A stretch of 64,000 bases of DNA from contig JBAJFG010000309.1 in the NCBI GenBank assembly GCA_037903475.1, positions 248,001 to 312,000 on the forward strand, written 5' to 3'. The translations under genes and the position numbers were made by a program. The notes under the pieces were generated by a model. That model did not search any database and was not told the origin of the DNA. It worked only from the letters and a program-made list of their open reading frames with translations. The stretch is from Ancylostoma caninum. Taxonomy: Eukaryota; Nematoda; Chromadorea; Rhabditida; Ancylostomatidae. Each line of letters starts with the position of its first letter. Positions within the stretch are counted from its first letter, which is position 1. This document shows positions 24,482-35,600 of this stretch, one piece after another.

Positions 24482-25979
24482 CTGTTCAGGAAGAAACTGC
24501 GGTAGAAATTTTTTGTTTTTTTTTAGAAATTTGTTTGGAAAATCCTCCTTTTTAAACACTGTAGTAAACTTCGGTATAGATGAGGTTTCATTTAACTCGA
24601 GGTTAGTTTTGAATAAATCGAATTAAGGGTCATTCGGGTTAGCGATACCGCTTCCAAAAATAGGCAAAAATCTCTTTTCTTGCCTTTCCGATCTGCTTGG
24701 ACCCCTTCCAAACGGAGACTCCACTCGTTTTTCTAGATCTTCCCCCTTCTGCAACCCCCACTGACCCCTACGCGTTTTTTTTTGTTGTTCGCTTCCCCAG
24801 GGAGCACAAACGGAGAGACATCAGAGGAAAAAAGGAGCTTGGAAAATTGTAATCTATTCGGAAAGGCATTTTAGAAAGACACGAATTCCTCAACTATAGT
24901 TGTGTTGGAAATTATTATATTTAAGGAAAAAAAGACAAGTAATGCCAATTACATCTGTGCACCCAGAAAACTGTACCCATTCAGTAGCCCAGGCTTTTTT
25001 CCGACCATGATTTTTTCTTCGGGGAGGGGGGGGGGAGATTCTCTGGAACCCGAATGCATCATTAAGCGGATGGGTAATTTGTGCTCAAGGGTGTGATTAC
25101 CGGTTGGTGGGGGGGGGCCCCACAGCAGCTGGATGGGAACAACGCCATGTATGGTTAAATTTTCATAGTGATGGGTGCTAGGTTAGCGGTAAATTCTAGT
25201 ATGTTAACATGTCACCATGGATATTCTCAATGATGCATCCAAGCACTGAGAAAAACTATGAACTGAGAAAAACTATGAACTACGCTTCACGAACCAAGGT
25301 AAAAGGTATGGTATGCTTCTACCTGAAGAGAGATTGCTCGGTCACTAAAACCAAAGCTATGTGGCAGATTGCACCCCCCCCCCCGCCTTCCTCAGAAGCA
25401 TCTTTTTGAGGCAAACACTACCCTAGCGAAGCAGTGCGAGTCATCCTTCATTTCACAAACGATTTCCTACAGGATATAAGCTGGCGTCTCGTTGAGCTCT
25501 ATCATTAATTGTTTATTTATCCAGAGACATTGGGTACTACATCAACAACCAGTTGACAAATCAAAATAAATAGACAAAAACACGAAATTACAGCGAATGA
25601 GTAGAGACATAATTGTATTTTATTTTTAATGACTCATGTTAAATTTTTGTAGAGTTGCACAGCCATCTCCGTCATCTACCCATTCCTGCTCGGTGATGAG
25701 TTGAACTCTCTTAGAAAGTGCTAAGAAAGGAATTTCGAATTTGCGCGTTCCTGTTTGCGACTGGTTCCTGTTTTTTTTTCTTGAGATTCAGCCTTTGCCA
25801 CATGAGGAAGGTATGTAGGATTTCCTGCCAAAATGCCAGATACGGCCAGTTTACCCCTTTTGTCAAATTGCCGACCGTGCTTCAATAACTCTTCTAGAGT
25901 ATCAGACCTTTTTGTTGACGGGTTCGAGTTGACACCTCCGAAACTGTCGGACCTTCCTGGTTATCATTGTACTTACGTA

Positions 25980-26149
25980 TAGGGAACTCCAAACGGCCGT
26001 GTGTGAGGGGCGGGACCGCGGCGCGGCTCTCTTGGGCAGAGAAGGGGCTCTGCTGGCTCTGGTTGTCTGCTTCTGCCAGCACGAGGAAACTTGAGTGCCA
26101 CGCCGCGCTGCGATCCCGCCCCTTGTACACGGCTTGTTGGAGTTCCCTG
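25980..26149. mobile_element. Short GC-rich MITE with TA target site
   Basis: 170-bp element. The left arm starts (T)AGGGAACTCCAAACGGCCG and the right arm, reversed, CAGGGAACTCCAACAAGCCG. Homology extends about 50 bp through GGGGCGGGA(C/T)CGC-GCGCGGC. Flanking bases are TA on both sides, compatible with Tc1/mariner-type insertion. Open frames on both strands here are repeat translations. Confidence 0.65.
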
Positions 26150-26440
26150 TAGCTTCAACGCTTAGAAGTTTTATAATGGTTTACAGCACAGTTCAGTACA
26201 GTGCAGTTACAGTTCTTGCCTAATATGGCATAATCTTTTATTTTTTCTTCTTAAAAACATGATAATCTCTTAACGACGTGACTTGCTTCACCTTGTCATT
26301 CTTGTCAAAGCATGCAATTGTTTTTTTCTTTGTCAGTTTTTCCTCGCCTGTAGTCAGTTTCCTGTTGTTAGGTTCTTGCTTAACTTATGATCGTCGCATC
26401 ATGTTTCTGCCAGCTCTGTAACGCGTTAATTATGAATATT

Positions 26441-26474
26441 TTAGCGCACCTAAGGGTGCTGAATGAAAATAAGT
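26441..26474 (+). repeat. Retroelement-like 3' tail, short form
   Basis: TTAGCGCACCTAAGGGTGCT followed by GAATGAAAATAAG. Resembles the GCGCACCTT-GTG-AATAAAT tails elsewhere. A further CACCTAAGGGTGCT occurs at about 27169 beyond the next MITE. Confidence 0.35.
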
Positions 26475-26750
26475 GCTGAGTTTCCCTTTTCAGACTCTCG
26501 CCCACTCGTACTCCGCGAAAATCCACCGGACTCGCGGAGATTTCTCATCTATGGCTCTTGGACTTCATTCCCAAATCCGCTTCTTCTTTTCTGCTCTGAA
26601 ATTTTCAACCCGGCAGTTCAATTTCATATTCCTCCCTACTACAAAGTACTGGGCAGTAATTCATCCAAAAGCATTTGGTAATAAATTTACATGTGAAGCA
26701 AGCTTTTTAGTACATAGATCCCTATGCACATATAGCAGCGTAGTATCTAC

Positions 26751-27026
26751 CAGTGCGGGACGCAGAAAGTGGGCGGCGGGGGGGGGGGAGTGTGGGAAAA
26801 GACTGGTGTCTCCGCCGTTTTGGGGACCCAGATGGTAAATAAAATTATTAAAATATTTTTATAATAATAAATAGTTAATGAACATTATTTTAGAAATAAT
26901 AATTAAAATAAACAATTGAGAATAAACTAATACAAGATTTTTACTTGCATTGTGAGGCAATTTCAAAAATTTGGCAACCAGAAGCGCGCTCCCCCCACCC
27001 ACCCCCCATTCCTGCGTCCGTCACTA
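26751..27026 (+). mobile_element. hAT-like MITE, copy 2
   Basis: Same internal blocks as the copy at 23645 in the same orientation (GACGCAGAAAGTGGGCGG, TCTCCGCCGTTTTGGGGACC, AT-rich core, ACAAGATTTTTACTTG). The left end is CAGTGCGGGACGCAG and the right end CTGCGTCCGTCACTA. Flanks GTATCTAC (26743-26750) and ATATCTAC (27027-27034) agree at 7 of 8 positions, a decayed target duplication. Frames crossing the left half (26463-26838) should not be annotated as genes in this part. Confidence 0.8.
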
Positions 27027-28745
27027 ATATCTACGTATATCCCTTCTGAGAAAGCCAATATATGTGACTGCTTCGATAAAACAGTAATCTTTTTTTCATT
27101 TCCTGCGGATTGCAGCTTTCGAGAGGCTAGACTTGGTTATTTTTATCTTTGCTGCTGCCTTAGCCGTCACCTAAGGGTGCTCAGCTGCTGAAGAAATTTA
27201 ACATTTGCTTGAGTAATTTAAATGTAGCCTTATTTAAGCTGTCATTCTAGTAAAATAACAAGTTCTGCGTAACATTTGCTCCAGCTTTGCAAAAAAAGGC
27301 CGCGACGACATTGTCATCGTATTGCAGGGTATACATAAGTAATTTACGTGGGCAATAAAGCGTAGACGTCACCTGGGATCATTCCTGCTGACCTATGAGC
27401 CATTGAGGACTTCAAGGGTGAAAACATATCCCCATTAAGATAGAAGATAAATCACATTTTATCTTTCCTTCTTCACTTCTGTTTTTCTCGCTATTCCTTT
27501 TAATTAGATGATTCACACGAGACTTTTTACAAAAATAAAGAGACGAGGGCGAATAACTTAGAGAAACCAGTAATTTTCTTCAGTAACCAGGAATCAGTAA
27601 TTAAAACAAATTTGCGGAAAGAGAAGAAAGGGAGGTAAAATAGAATCGGTAACCAGTAATTGTGCGACAGAAAGTGCAGTGGCAAATTTAGTCGTGCATA
27701 GCTGTTCTCAAGGAACGGGCTGCCCGACTCTCAACCCCCTCACATTCAGCAGAACTCAGTCAGGTGTCTCCCACCTAAAAGCGGAATTATAAGCTTTTTT
27801 TGGACTTTTTTGACCCTAAAGGAACATAGGGGACTTTTGTACAGCTCTCAGTACAGTTTTTTTTAGTGGGGGTTGTTAACCAAATGCTTTATACTCGTAG
27901 AAACTAGTAAGCTCCTAATCTCATCTTTATTGGCATCTCCTGACTATCAGCTGCCATCCATGGACAAATCTAAATCTTGCTTCGCCCATGTTTTGTGTCA
28001 GAGTTGCCCTTTAAGTTTTCTTATCTCTACAGCCTATAACTTCCATTATACAAGGCATGAAGAAAGAACCAGGACATCGAGTCGGTGTATGTCCCTAGGC
28101 TTGATGGCTGTTGTCTAGAGGTTCGTTGAAAGGCGTAATTAACGTGAAAAATTGTAGTGCAATGAGCGTCAAAGGAAAATTGCGTCGCTATAGTTTTAAG
28201 CTGCATAGGTAGTGCTGATTAAGATGAGTAATTGTGGTCGGTTTCACATTTGAATAACGCATTGAACGACATCGAGATTCTAGCACAAAATGGAGAGGTG
28301 CTTGGTGGGATAGACATGAGATAATTCGTAGTCAACCTCCTTGCAGACCTCTGAGGACAGCGAGAGGCCGAAACATAAGGTCAATGAAGGGTTCCATTAA
28401 AAAAACCTCGTACATACAGGAGTCAGACGCAATAACGCAGTTGATAATATACCTTCATCAACGAGCCATTGCACAAACAGAGAATAAGTAGAATGCGTCT
28501 GCTGACGTCGTCGCCCTTCCGGGTGAGTTCTGTGCAGCGGCTCTTCGTCCTATCCGCATAAGCATACGTTAGTCGGTTGCTTGCTTCTCACGTCTTTCAC
28601 ATACCATCTAATGCTTTGGGATTTCTCCTCTTTCGATTAACCGAGAGAGTGTTCGCGAATGTCCGACAAAGAGCGCAAATGCCCTACCGACTAAGTTATT
28701 CACCCATCAAATCGTGCTAATGTGTTCTTGGTATGAGCTTACACT
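27027..28745. other. Stretch without a supported gene
   Basis: AT-rich sequence with one open frame of interest (27873-28118, about 80 codons) that lacks splice signals. Nothing else is recognisable. Confidence 0.4.
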
Positions 28746-28994
28746 CTCTGATGACTGCGCAGCACGAACGCAGCCCGAACGGCGTAATGGTTCGGGTAGA
28801 AACGCTAGCAGCAATGGTTCCCAGTTGCTGCCATTCTCCCCTTGCTGCCGTCCTTCAGCAATTGCTGCCATAGGGCCGACAGCTTGAGCAGCAATCGAGG
28901 GGAGGATGGCAGCAACTGGCAACCGTTGCTGCTACGGTTTCTACTCGAGCTATTACGCCGTTCGGGCTGCGTTCGTGTTGCACAGTTATTAGAG
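28746..28994. mobile_element. Long-armed palindromic MITE, intact copy
   Basis: About 249 bp. The left arm begins CTCTGATGACTGCGCAGCAC, then GAACGCAGCCCGAACGGCG; the right arm reversed begins CTCTAATAACTGTGCAACAC and GAACGCAGCCCGAACGGCG. The arms pair over about 100 bp to TGCTGCCAT-CTCCCCT, leaving a loop with GCAATTGCTGCCATAGGGCC. No convincing target duplication. Frames on both strands are palindrome translations. A copy in opposite orientation is at 45888 and a fragment at 12384. Confidence 0.8.
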
Positions 28995-29420
28995 TTGGCT
29001 CTCCAAATCCGATTCATGATTCACAGTAAGGGAAGGATAGCTTCGATATCGGGATGCATCAAACGATCACCACATTTCTTTGTTGAGCTTAGCTAACATT
29101 CCTCACTCATGCTTCCACCCAATCCTAGACCAGAGGTCAAAATCCTCACTATTTAGTGGAAAAGACTTTCAGACGTGAGCACATCTTTTTGACTCGTACC
29201 CTATCTATTGAAAATTGGTTACTTCTGCTTAAGCCGAACTGGTTCTCGTCATTTGTGGCTGCAGTTTGCAGTCATGCCATTTTTCTTTGTCTCGCGCATG
29301 ACTTGTCTGCATTCTTCCAATTTGCTACCCCGATGGGTCCACCCATTGCAGCGGTGGGTGGTCTTCTGATTTGAGGTTCATTTGTCGCTGCTTACCAACA
29401 CGAAACTCGAACTTCTCCAG

Positions 29421-29647
29421 CGATCAACTTCCACTTCAGCAACGTGCCCTGCCCATGCCCCTTGCCCTTTTGGAACAAATTGGCAATTTCGTTAACTATG
29501 CTCACTTCTCTCATCTCTACGCTCATTCTAGTTGTCATAGTTTCCGGCTTATTTCCAGCCTTTGTTTTCTTTTCAATTTCTCTTGTGTTACTTGCTAGCT
29601 TCTTAGCTTCTTATGCCTTTGAAGTGTACCAAGTTTCTCAACCGTGA
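29421..29647 (+). CDS. Candidate last exon of a membrane protein
   Basis: A frame opens behind a good acceptor (CGAACTTCTCCAG ending at 29420) and runs 74 codons to TGA. It begins INFHFSNVPCPCPLPFWNKL, continues with two hydrophobic stretches (residues about 21-42 and 46-62; for example STLILVVIVSGLFPAFVFF) and ends YAFEVYQVSQP. This could be a two-helix membrane tail. However, pyrimidine-rich DNA gives hydrophobic frames by chance, and another frame here is open for about 75 codons. No upstream exon identified. Confidence 0.28.
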
Positions 29648-30286
29648 ACTGATGAAGCCAGGAGGTTGCTGTGGAATAAGTGATTCTTAGATTATGTTGG
29701 AACCTATTCATTTTTACCAAGATTATCAATGGTCGAAATGGTGGCAAATCTCTTCTTCGCCATATGCTTTCCTTTAAATTTATTTGACCTTCCCGGTGAG
29801 TGCAGGAGGAAATTTATTGCACAAATTGGTTTCCCTATGAGGATAGTGTACAGAGCGAAAACTAAACAGTGCAAATGTGATTTTATAAAAAAAAATATGA
29901 TTAGTTGGAATCAAGTGCATTTCATCGTCTACCTCCACCCTATCGAAAACCTCATAGATTTTTCTCGACGAAGTTTGCGATCTTACCTAAATTACTGGCT
30001 TGAAGATGCAACCTAGAAAAACCGATTCGGTGAGGGAAATCCACTGTGGAGACCTTCGAACTCAAACCTAATGATTCAAAAAACTTGGCAAGAAAAACCA
30101 AAATAGTTAAAATAATAGAGGATACAAAAAATGAAGTTATTGGATGTGCCGTATCACTGGGCTGACCTAGTAGAATCTCTTTATGCCACGACATCCCTAC
30201 CGTCCAACTGGCTTTGCTGACTTCTTTGTAATTAGTCATATTGGGTACTTTTTGCTGAACTTCTGGCCGCTTCATGGTGCTGATTG

Positions 30287-30331
30287 TATTGGCGCACCTT
30301 ATTGGTGAATAAATAAATAAATAAATAAAAT
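30287..30331 (+). repeat. Retroelement-like 3' tail with (AAAT)n
   Basis: TATTGGCGCACCTTATTGGTG followed by about five AAAT units. A clear representative of the GCGCACCTT-GGTG-(AAAT)n tails. The long minus frame 29952-30422 crosses it and gives the artefact IYLFIYS. Confidence 0.55.
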
Positions 30332-32045
30332 GTCTTTTTTGGCAGGGGAGTGACAGTGGCATTAGTTGAAGTCCAGCTAAATGGGGCTGGGGCAGAAAAA
30401 CGGATACAGTATTCGTGCTCATGACCTAGATTAACTCCTTTGTGCGTAATTGAGTAATGTTTGAATTGAATTGAGTAATGTTGAATGGCAACATTTTGCT
30501 GTTTCCTGTGCCGAACTGATATATTTCTTTGTTCCTCATTGTAATCGTACCATATTCGGCTACGAGGCTACGGTACAAAAAAATACGGATTTGGGTTTTG
30601 CAGGACGGGTTTTGATTTACAGGGAGCGCATTCCAATAGTGCGACGTTACTCTTGCAAGGTGGTCCTCTTACATCGCCAGACAGCGGCTGCACAGGTCAG
30701 CGCTTGCAGTTTTTGCTTTTATTGAAATTGTTCCTGGTGTATCTTCTTTGTCAAATCGTATATAGTAACGTGATGAGACGTTCGAAGGGATAGATTGCAT
30801 ATGTTCTCGACTTTCCAGGTTCTGAAGAAAGAAGCGTTAGCCGAATAAATGTGAATATCAATCTTGGTGTATTGCTCAACTAACTATTCTTTTACTCCTA
30901 CACTACTCATAATGGCCAGGGTTCAACGAAAGTCGAATTTGGGACTTATAAAAAGCGATTCTTTTGGTCAGGGCATCAAATATCTCTTTAGGCGAAATCT
31001 AAGCGATAATTCTTTCGGATAACTGATCCAATAGCTAGGCCACTCTTTCAAAAGCAGCTACCACGATAATTTCCAAGTCTGAAGTTGTATTGTTTTGGAG
31101 TCTTGGCAAAAGTCCCAGTAATTCTACGCAGGTTGAATCGCTAAAAGCATCTGTATTCTCAAGACATTATGCGCTAGACAAGTGTCACGCCATTCATGGG
31201 TGAGTTGTGGCATGACACGGGTCAGCTGTTTTCGCCCCTAATCACTCAGTTTTGCAATGATAGGTTGTGTTTTCCGTACGTTGTTTCACCATTCTCATGT
31301 TGTATTGCCTTTTTAGCTTCAGTACTTTTTTTCAAGAGTTTCTTACCATTTTTAGCTCACATCATCCAATTTGGTCCCTCCTGTGTCGTATATACATAGT
31401 GTGTTTCCACTCCTTCTGTTTTGCCCTTCACTCTATGGTTTTGCTTTTCTTTTCTCACTAGATACGTCTACGTGGCATACATTCTCCCATTTTCCAATTT
31501 CTCTTATTCATCATTCTAGAAAGCTCAAACAAATGCAAATTCCGAAAAGCGGAAAGGAAATATGTACGTGACGAAAAAGGCAGCATTATCGACTTTTCTC
31601 CCACCCGATCCGCCCAACGCGACCAACCTGGTCTAAGACAGTGAACTAGAAACATTCAAAAGCCTGTCTCCCGTGAGTTCTGACAAAACTGACTAATATG
31701 GAAAACCCTAGTTTACGCTAAGATCGTCGTGAAAATTTCTGTGGTCACTGCCTTAAATCGCGTAGTAGCCCCCCCCCCTCTGCCAAATTCCTGAAGGAAC
31801 TTTTTTTGCATGTAATTGAATGAAAGCTCATCCACTTTAGAAGTGAACTGTCACATGACGTCACAAAACTTTGAGTTGTTTATTCTGAAGCGTCGTCGTT
31901 GTCGCCTCTTCACGCCCACGTTCGGCTCGCTGATTTTCTCTAGACATGCGCTGCAAATAAGTTAACTAACCATGCCGAGCTGCGATGCTGCATGCCACTT
32001 TTAGCTGTCGCTATTTATAGGCTCCACATCTAATCCGCCGCTCCT
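30332..32045. other. Stretch without a supported gene
   Basis: Short open frames only (30471-30725, 31196-31655). A C9 run at about 31770 and GACGTCAC at 31856. The right end (about 32020-32045) may be the 5' untranslated region of the next gene, behind a CTATTTATAG acceptor. Confidence 0.4.
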
Positions 32046-32477
32046 ATGAATATATTCGTATTTTTGTCGCAATTGGTCGTTTAATTGCCGGTTCACTCGT
32101 GCTCATCCACCAGACCCGCAAAACAACACATCATCGAAAACAGCCTCAGGGCATCTCATATGCAACATATTCGCTGTTCAACTGCAGTTCCTTATGGGTT
32201 GATCGTAGGCGCCCTACTCCTACTCGATTTTGGCTTCAAAGAACACTGAGAAAGAACAAACTAAGTGTAAGGTGCAACCCATCCGTGTTAATAAGGACCC
32301 ATTTATGACCCTGCCCATTAGAATTATGAGCGTCTGGCTTCGTTCCTCATGGAAGCGATGACTCATGTCGGCCCAGGATTATTGAAAATTAACGACATTG
32401 CTCCTATCCATCTTTGTCACGGCAACAATTCAGGCAATATCCTGGAAAAACGGCCGTTTCCCTATATTCGCTACTGA
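32046..32477 (+). CDS. Predicted three-exon gene, about 106 aa, product unknown
   Basis: Exons are 32046-32057, 32114-32266 and 32322-32477; introns of 56 and 55 nt both lie between codons. The first exon is MNIF before GTATTT; a CTATTTATAG acceptor 26 nt upstream could serve trans-splicing. Exon 2 follows CATCCACCAG, starts TRKTTHHRKQPQGISYATYS, is basic, and ends KNKLS before GTAAGG. Exon 3 follows CTGCCCATTAG, starts NYERLASFLMEAMTHVGPG and ends KRPFPYIRY before TGA. Codon use is coding-like and all junction phases agree. No signal peptide, membrane segment or known domain was recognised. The four-codon first exon is the weakest part. Confidence 0.55.
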
Positions 32478-32582
32478 AAGAACGGCGCTGATTTTGCTTG
32501 CCTTCTATTATAATTATGCATGTTACTATGTAGTCAAGCACTTTGTTCCCTTTCCTTCTCTGCAGATCATGGACAGCACGTT

Positions 32583-32690
32583 GAGATTACCCAGAGTAAA
32601 CGAGTTAGCAACCCATAGGTTTATTCATCGTTACCAAGCGCGTCAATGTGTTTACCCTGGGTAATCTGAATGATGCATCTAGGCTCATGA
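32583..32690. repeat. TTACCC/GGGTAA dispersed repeat, copy 2
   Basis: GATTACCCAGAGTAAACGAG, an internal ACCCATAGG, GTTTACCCTGGGTAATC, then GATGCATCTAGGCTC. Good match to the copies at 47183 and 50432. Confidence 0.65.
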
Positions 32691-33547
32691 TTGCTGACAT
32701 TTTGGCTGCCTTAGGACATACTAACAATAGGTGAATGAATAAGTAAATTCTAACCACTACCTACGGAACTCCGGCTGAGTCAGTAACCGTGTAAACAACC
32801 AGATTTATTCGGATGCTTTCTTTTTTTCGTACTACATAGCTGTTTATTTATGTCGAGGTCTGCGACTTATTATTATTGTTCTGTTTTCCATTTCATTCAA
32901 CACAAAACCTTGGATTTTTCCTCAAATATCCGTCAATACTGTTGGTGTGAGGTGCATTTGCGGCAAAAATCCGTATCCTGTGTAAAACGCAGTATTTCTA
33001 CGCACATTAATTTGTTTAGTATTATATTTGAATGAAAAAAAACTTTTCTTCTCTGGATAAACAAACGAAAAAATAAGTAACTTGCAACCACTAGGTGTAA
33101 TATATTTGTATAACTTAGTACACCACCCAGTAATGTAATAATTGAGCAGAAGATTAAATATAAAACTTTAAACCATATTTCTGTTAGGCTTCCCAGCATA
33201 CTCATGAGTTAGATCATAGCCCATTACCCACTCAGGAAATGAGAAAACCGTGGTTGAGGCGAGATTTGCTGTAAATTTCCGCTCCGGATGCGCCATGCAA
33301 ATCTTCTGTAAACCTCATGCAACCTAAACAAACGTTGACGTTAGATGTGTAGGCAAGCCTCACTTTCTTTATATAAAAGCATGGTATTCTTGATGCGAAA
33401 ATCCTGGAATTCCATGGCCTCGATGCACATTTCATGCAGATTCCATGCAAGCGCCGACTATTTGTTGCATCCCATAAGTTAAGAAACTTCTGGATTTTTG
33501 TGTAATGTCACATTAAATAGTCATCTTTTGCGAAATCATGAGATGAA

Positions 33548-33874
33548 CTAATCTACATGGTGGGCGAAGGGCATCACATCCCTCAAATTTATCGAAGGGG
33601 CATTGCCTCCTATAGCTAGCCATCCAGAAATTTTTCGTTTCAACGTTGAAGAATTGCCGAAAACACCACTTCTGGTTATTTTTTTCCTCGTGGAAGTTTT
33701 CGCACGTCGATCGAGCTCACTCATAACGATCACTCTCGCTTCTCGCTCCTCTTCCCATAGTGATGTCATTAATGCGATCCTTACCTCGCATCCAGACAGC
33801 TTCACGGGTAAACAGCTATTTCCTCGTATTTCACTTAGGCTCAATATCACAGTCTGATCGTTAGTCACGCTCAA
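33548..33874 (-). CDS. Open frame of uncertain coding status
   Basis: 108 codons open on the minus strand, starting from a TTG rather than ATG. It includes SLWEEEREARVIVMSEL and KTSTRKKITRSGVFG, with charged, coding-like composition. A strong GTAAGG donor lies inside the frame after LPVKLSGCE, so it may be an exon that stops there. The opposite strand is also open for about 84 codons. No homologue recognised. Confidence 0.25.
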   Translation of the reverse strand: MSVTNDQTVILSLSEIRGNSCLPVKLSGCEVRIALMTSLWEEEREARVIVMSELDRRAKTSTRKKITRSGVFGNSSTLKRKISGWLAIGGNAPSINLRDVMPFAHHVD

Positions 33875-34761
33875 AACGCAGTGAACCCTTTCGGTCCATA
33901 ATTTTGTACTAGTGCTCTGTAAAATAATTGGAACAGCTGAAAAATTTTGCTACCAGCCGCTTGCGGAGTCATGATTATTTTTCTCGGGTTCATTCCGTCA
34001 AATGCGGTCATTTTGCAGCTCGTGAGCTTTTGTCCAGGGATGCGAGGAGGCCGAGGGTTTCCAGAATTTTCTCTATCTTTCCTTTTACGCTTTACGAGAT
34101 TCAAAATTTCATTTCCCAACACCCCTAATTTAGCCTAGGATTTTCCTACCAAATACATATTAGGCTCGAATATTCCAGAAAATTACCAAAAATGGTTAAA
34201 AGTGGTATTGCCAATTTCGAGAGTACTATTTCACAAAATTTCGTGTGTCTGCTTGAAAGTGAGCCAATTAGCCATTTTGTGGTTGAAGCAAGGATGAAAA
34301 GCTTGAAGTTCTGCATAATACAACAAATAATTTAATACGGTATGTGAGCTGTATCTGCTGGTATGCCTTTGACGTCATTTGGCTGCTTATTATTGGCTAA
34401 TTTTTGCCAGGCTCTATCCAGAAAACATAGACATTTGCCCAGTATTAGAGGACTCATGGACATTCCTCAGGAACAGTGTGGCCACCCACTGATCCAGAAT
34501 GGTCCAGCGTCTCCTTGCAAGTTGATATGTTTCACTGCCCTTGACATCTGTTTTCATTCGTTGCTGTGACGAAATTCTCTGGGTAACAGATATCTTCTCT
34601 CGCAGATATCTTTACAATTTTTTCTGTCGCAAGGGTCGTCCTGTGACATTTTAACTGGTCAGAAATACCGAAAAATAAAAAAAATATTAGCCTAAGAATG
34701 GCTAGGTTCTATGACAAGAAGACATGCGGTTTCTTTTAGCAACTCAATTTCTGGGAGGGAA

Positions 34762-34778
34762 GGTTTAATTACCCAAGT
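34762..34778 (+). other. 17-nt match to nematode spliced leader SL1
   Basis: GGTTTAATTACCCAAGT is identical to the first 17 nt of the 22-nt SL1 leader known across nematodes; the next bases (ATTTG) diverge from the leader. The sequence after it does not resemble an SL RNA gene (no following GGTAA-type donor). It lies about 50 nt upstream of a trans-splice-like acceptor. It may be a retro-inserted leader, a diverged SL pseudogene or coincidence involving a TTACCC word. Confidence 0.5.
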
Positions 34779-34826
34779 ATTTGCTATTCCATTGTTTTGC
34801 TGTTTTTCCCAGAGCGCAGCAGATAG

Positions 34827-35357
34827 ATGAGGTTCCTACTTTTTGATGAGTTCTTTCTCAAGTTGTTTCCTGAGCATAGGGCTTCTATCCAGTGCGGAAC
34901 CGAAAGCAGGCGAATTATTTTCAAGCGTCTTTCAAATGTAAAACCATGTTATGCTGATTGTGGGACAGTTGGTGCCTCTCCTGAGCATTCGTGGGTCTCC
35001 CAAACGGCTACAGAGCTGGAATGAACCGTAGGATGTTTATGGGCAGGTCATATTTAACTCAAATGAGGGACTTAACGTGCCCACTCTTTTTGAATTTCAT
35101 GCATGTACGCCAAATAATTCTGACAGATGTCATTCATGCCATCTAAGATCAGCTTGAAATGTCGGCCATGCTCACACGCATACACCTTCGTTGCAGACGC
35201 GCTAAATGAAGTTGGGATGCGGTCTCGACCATGTCTGGATAACAATTGTCTGGCCGGCTGTAATTGTGGAATATTTCATTGGGCACTCGTCTGCTCTCAG
35301 CAGTTTTTACCTCCCACTACTTTTTGCTTCCCGTGTCGTCTGTCGGCGCTGATATGA
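34827..35357 (+). CDS. Candidate two-exon gene, Cys-rich second exon
   Basis: An ATG lies 14 nt after the acceptor TGTTTTTCCCAG (34811-34812). The first exon reads MRFLLFDEFFLKLFPEHRAS and is open to a TGA at 35022, or ends at 34937 before GTAAAA. A second exon behind TTCTGACAG begins at 35127 with MSFMPSKISLKCRPCSHAY. It continues through PCLDNNCLAGCNCGIFHW and ends at TGA 35355-35357. If the 34938 donor is used, the junction is in phase. Cysteines suggest a secreted or metal-binding segment, but no known pattern fits. A third frame at 35354-35473 (MSSEDVPLKTPLTHRFVPTN) is also coding-like and might be an alternative final exon. Confidence 0.4.
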
Positions 35358-35408
35358 GTTCTGAAGACGTTCCGCTGAAAACGCCGTTAACACACCGTTT
35401 TGTGCCGA

Positions 35409-35600
35409 CTAACTTCGTCGCCGACTTCCTTCAACAGCTGCTTTTTCGTAGTATTCATAAGCGATTTGAATAGCACGACGCTTTGCAGGTGTTTTATAAT
35501 GTGGCCGTGGTCGCCTACTAATGATGTTTTCGAGACGATTTGACGCCGTTTTCAATCGCTCGTCGTCCACAATTTTCCACAATTCATTCAAGTTCCACGT
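35409..35600 (-). CDS. Predicted C-terminal exon, 63 residues, product unknown
   Basis: Minus-strand exon behind an ACACACAGCAG acceptor. It starts TWNLNELWKIVDDERLKTAS, continues NRLENIISRRPRPHYKTPAK and ends AYEYYEKAAVEGSRRRS before TAG. Balanced charged and aromatic residues, good codon use and absence of low complexity make this one of the most protein-like frames here. Family not recognised. Upstream exons would lie to the right, beyond the TG-rich stretch at 35605-35635. It overlaps a plus-strand frame (35354-35473), so only one of the two is likely real at that overlap. Confidence 0.5.
   Translation of the reverse strand, partial: TWNLNELWKIVDDERLKTASNRLENIISRRPRPHYKTPAKRRAIQIAYEYYEKAAVEGSRRRS

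Noticed and set aside
26463..26838. Plus frames of 72 and 121 codons behind a CTTTTCAG acceptor
   Set aside because: The longer one runs into the hAT-like MITE; the shorter (ending SSKSIW) has no partner exon.
29952..30422. 156-codon minus open frame
   Set aside because: It crosses the (AAAT)n tail at 30287-30331 and lacks an independent coding signal.
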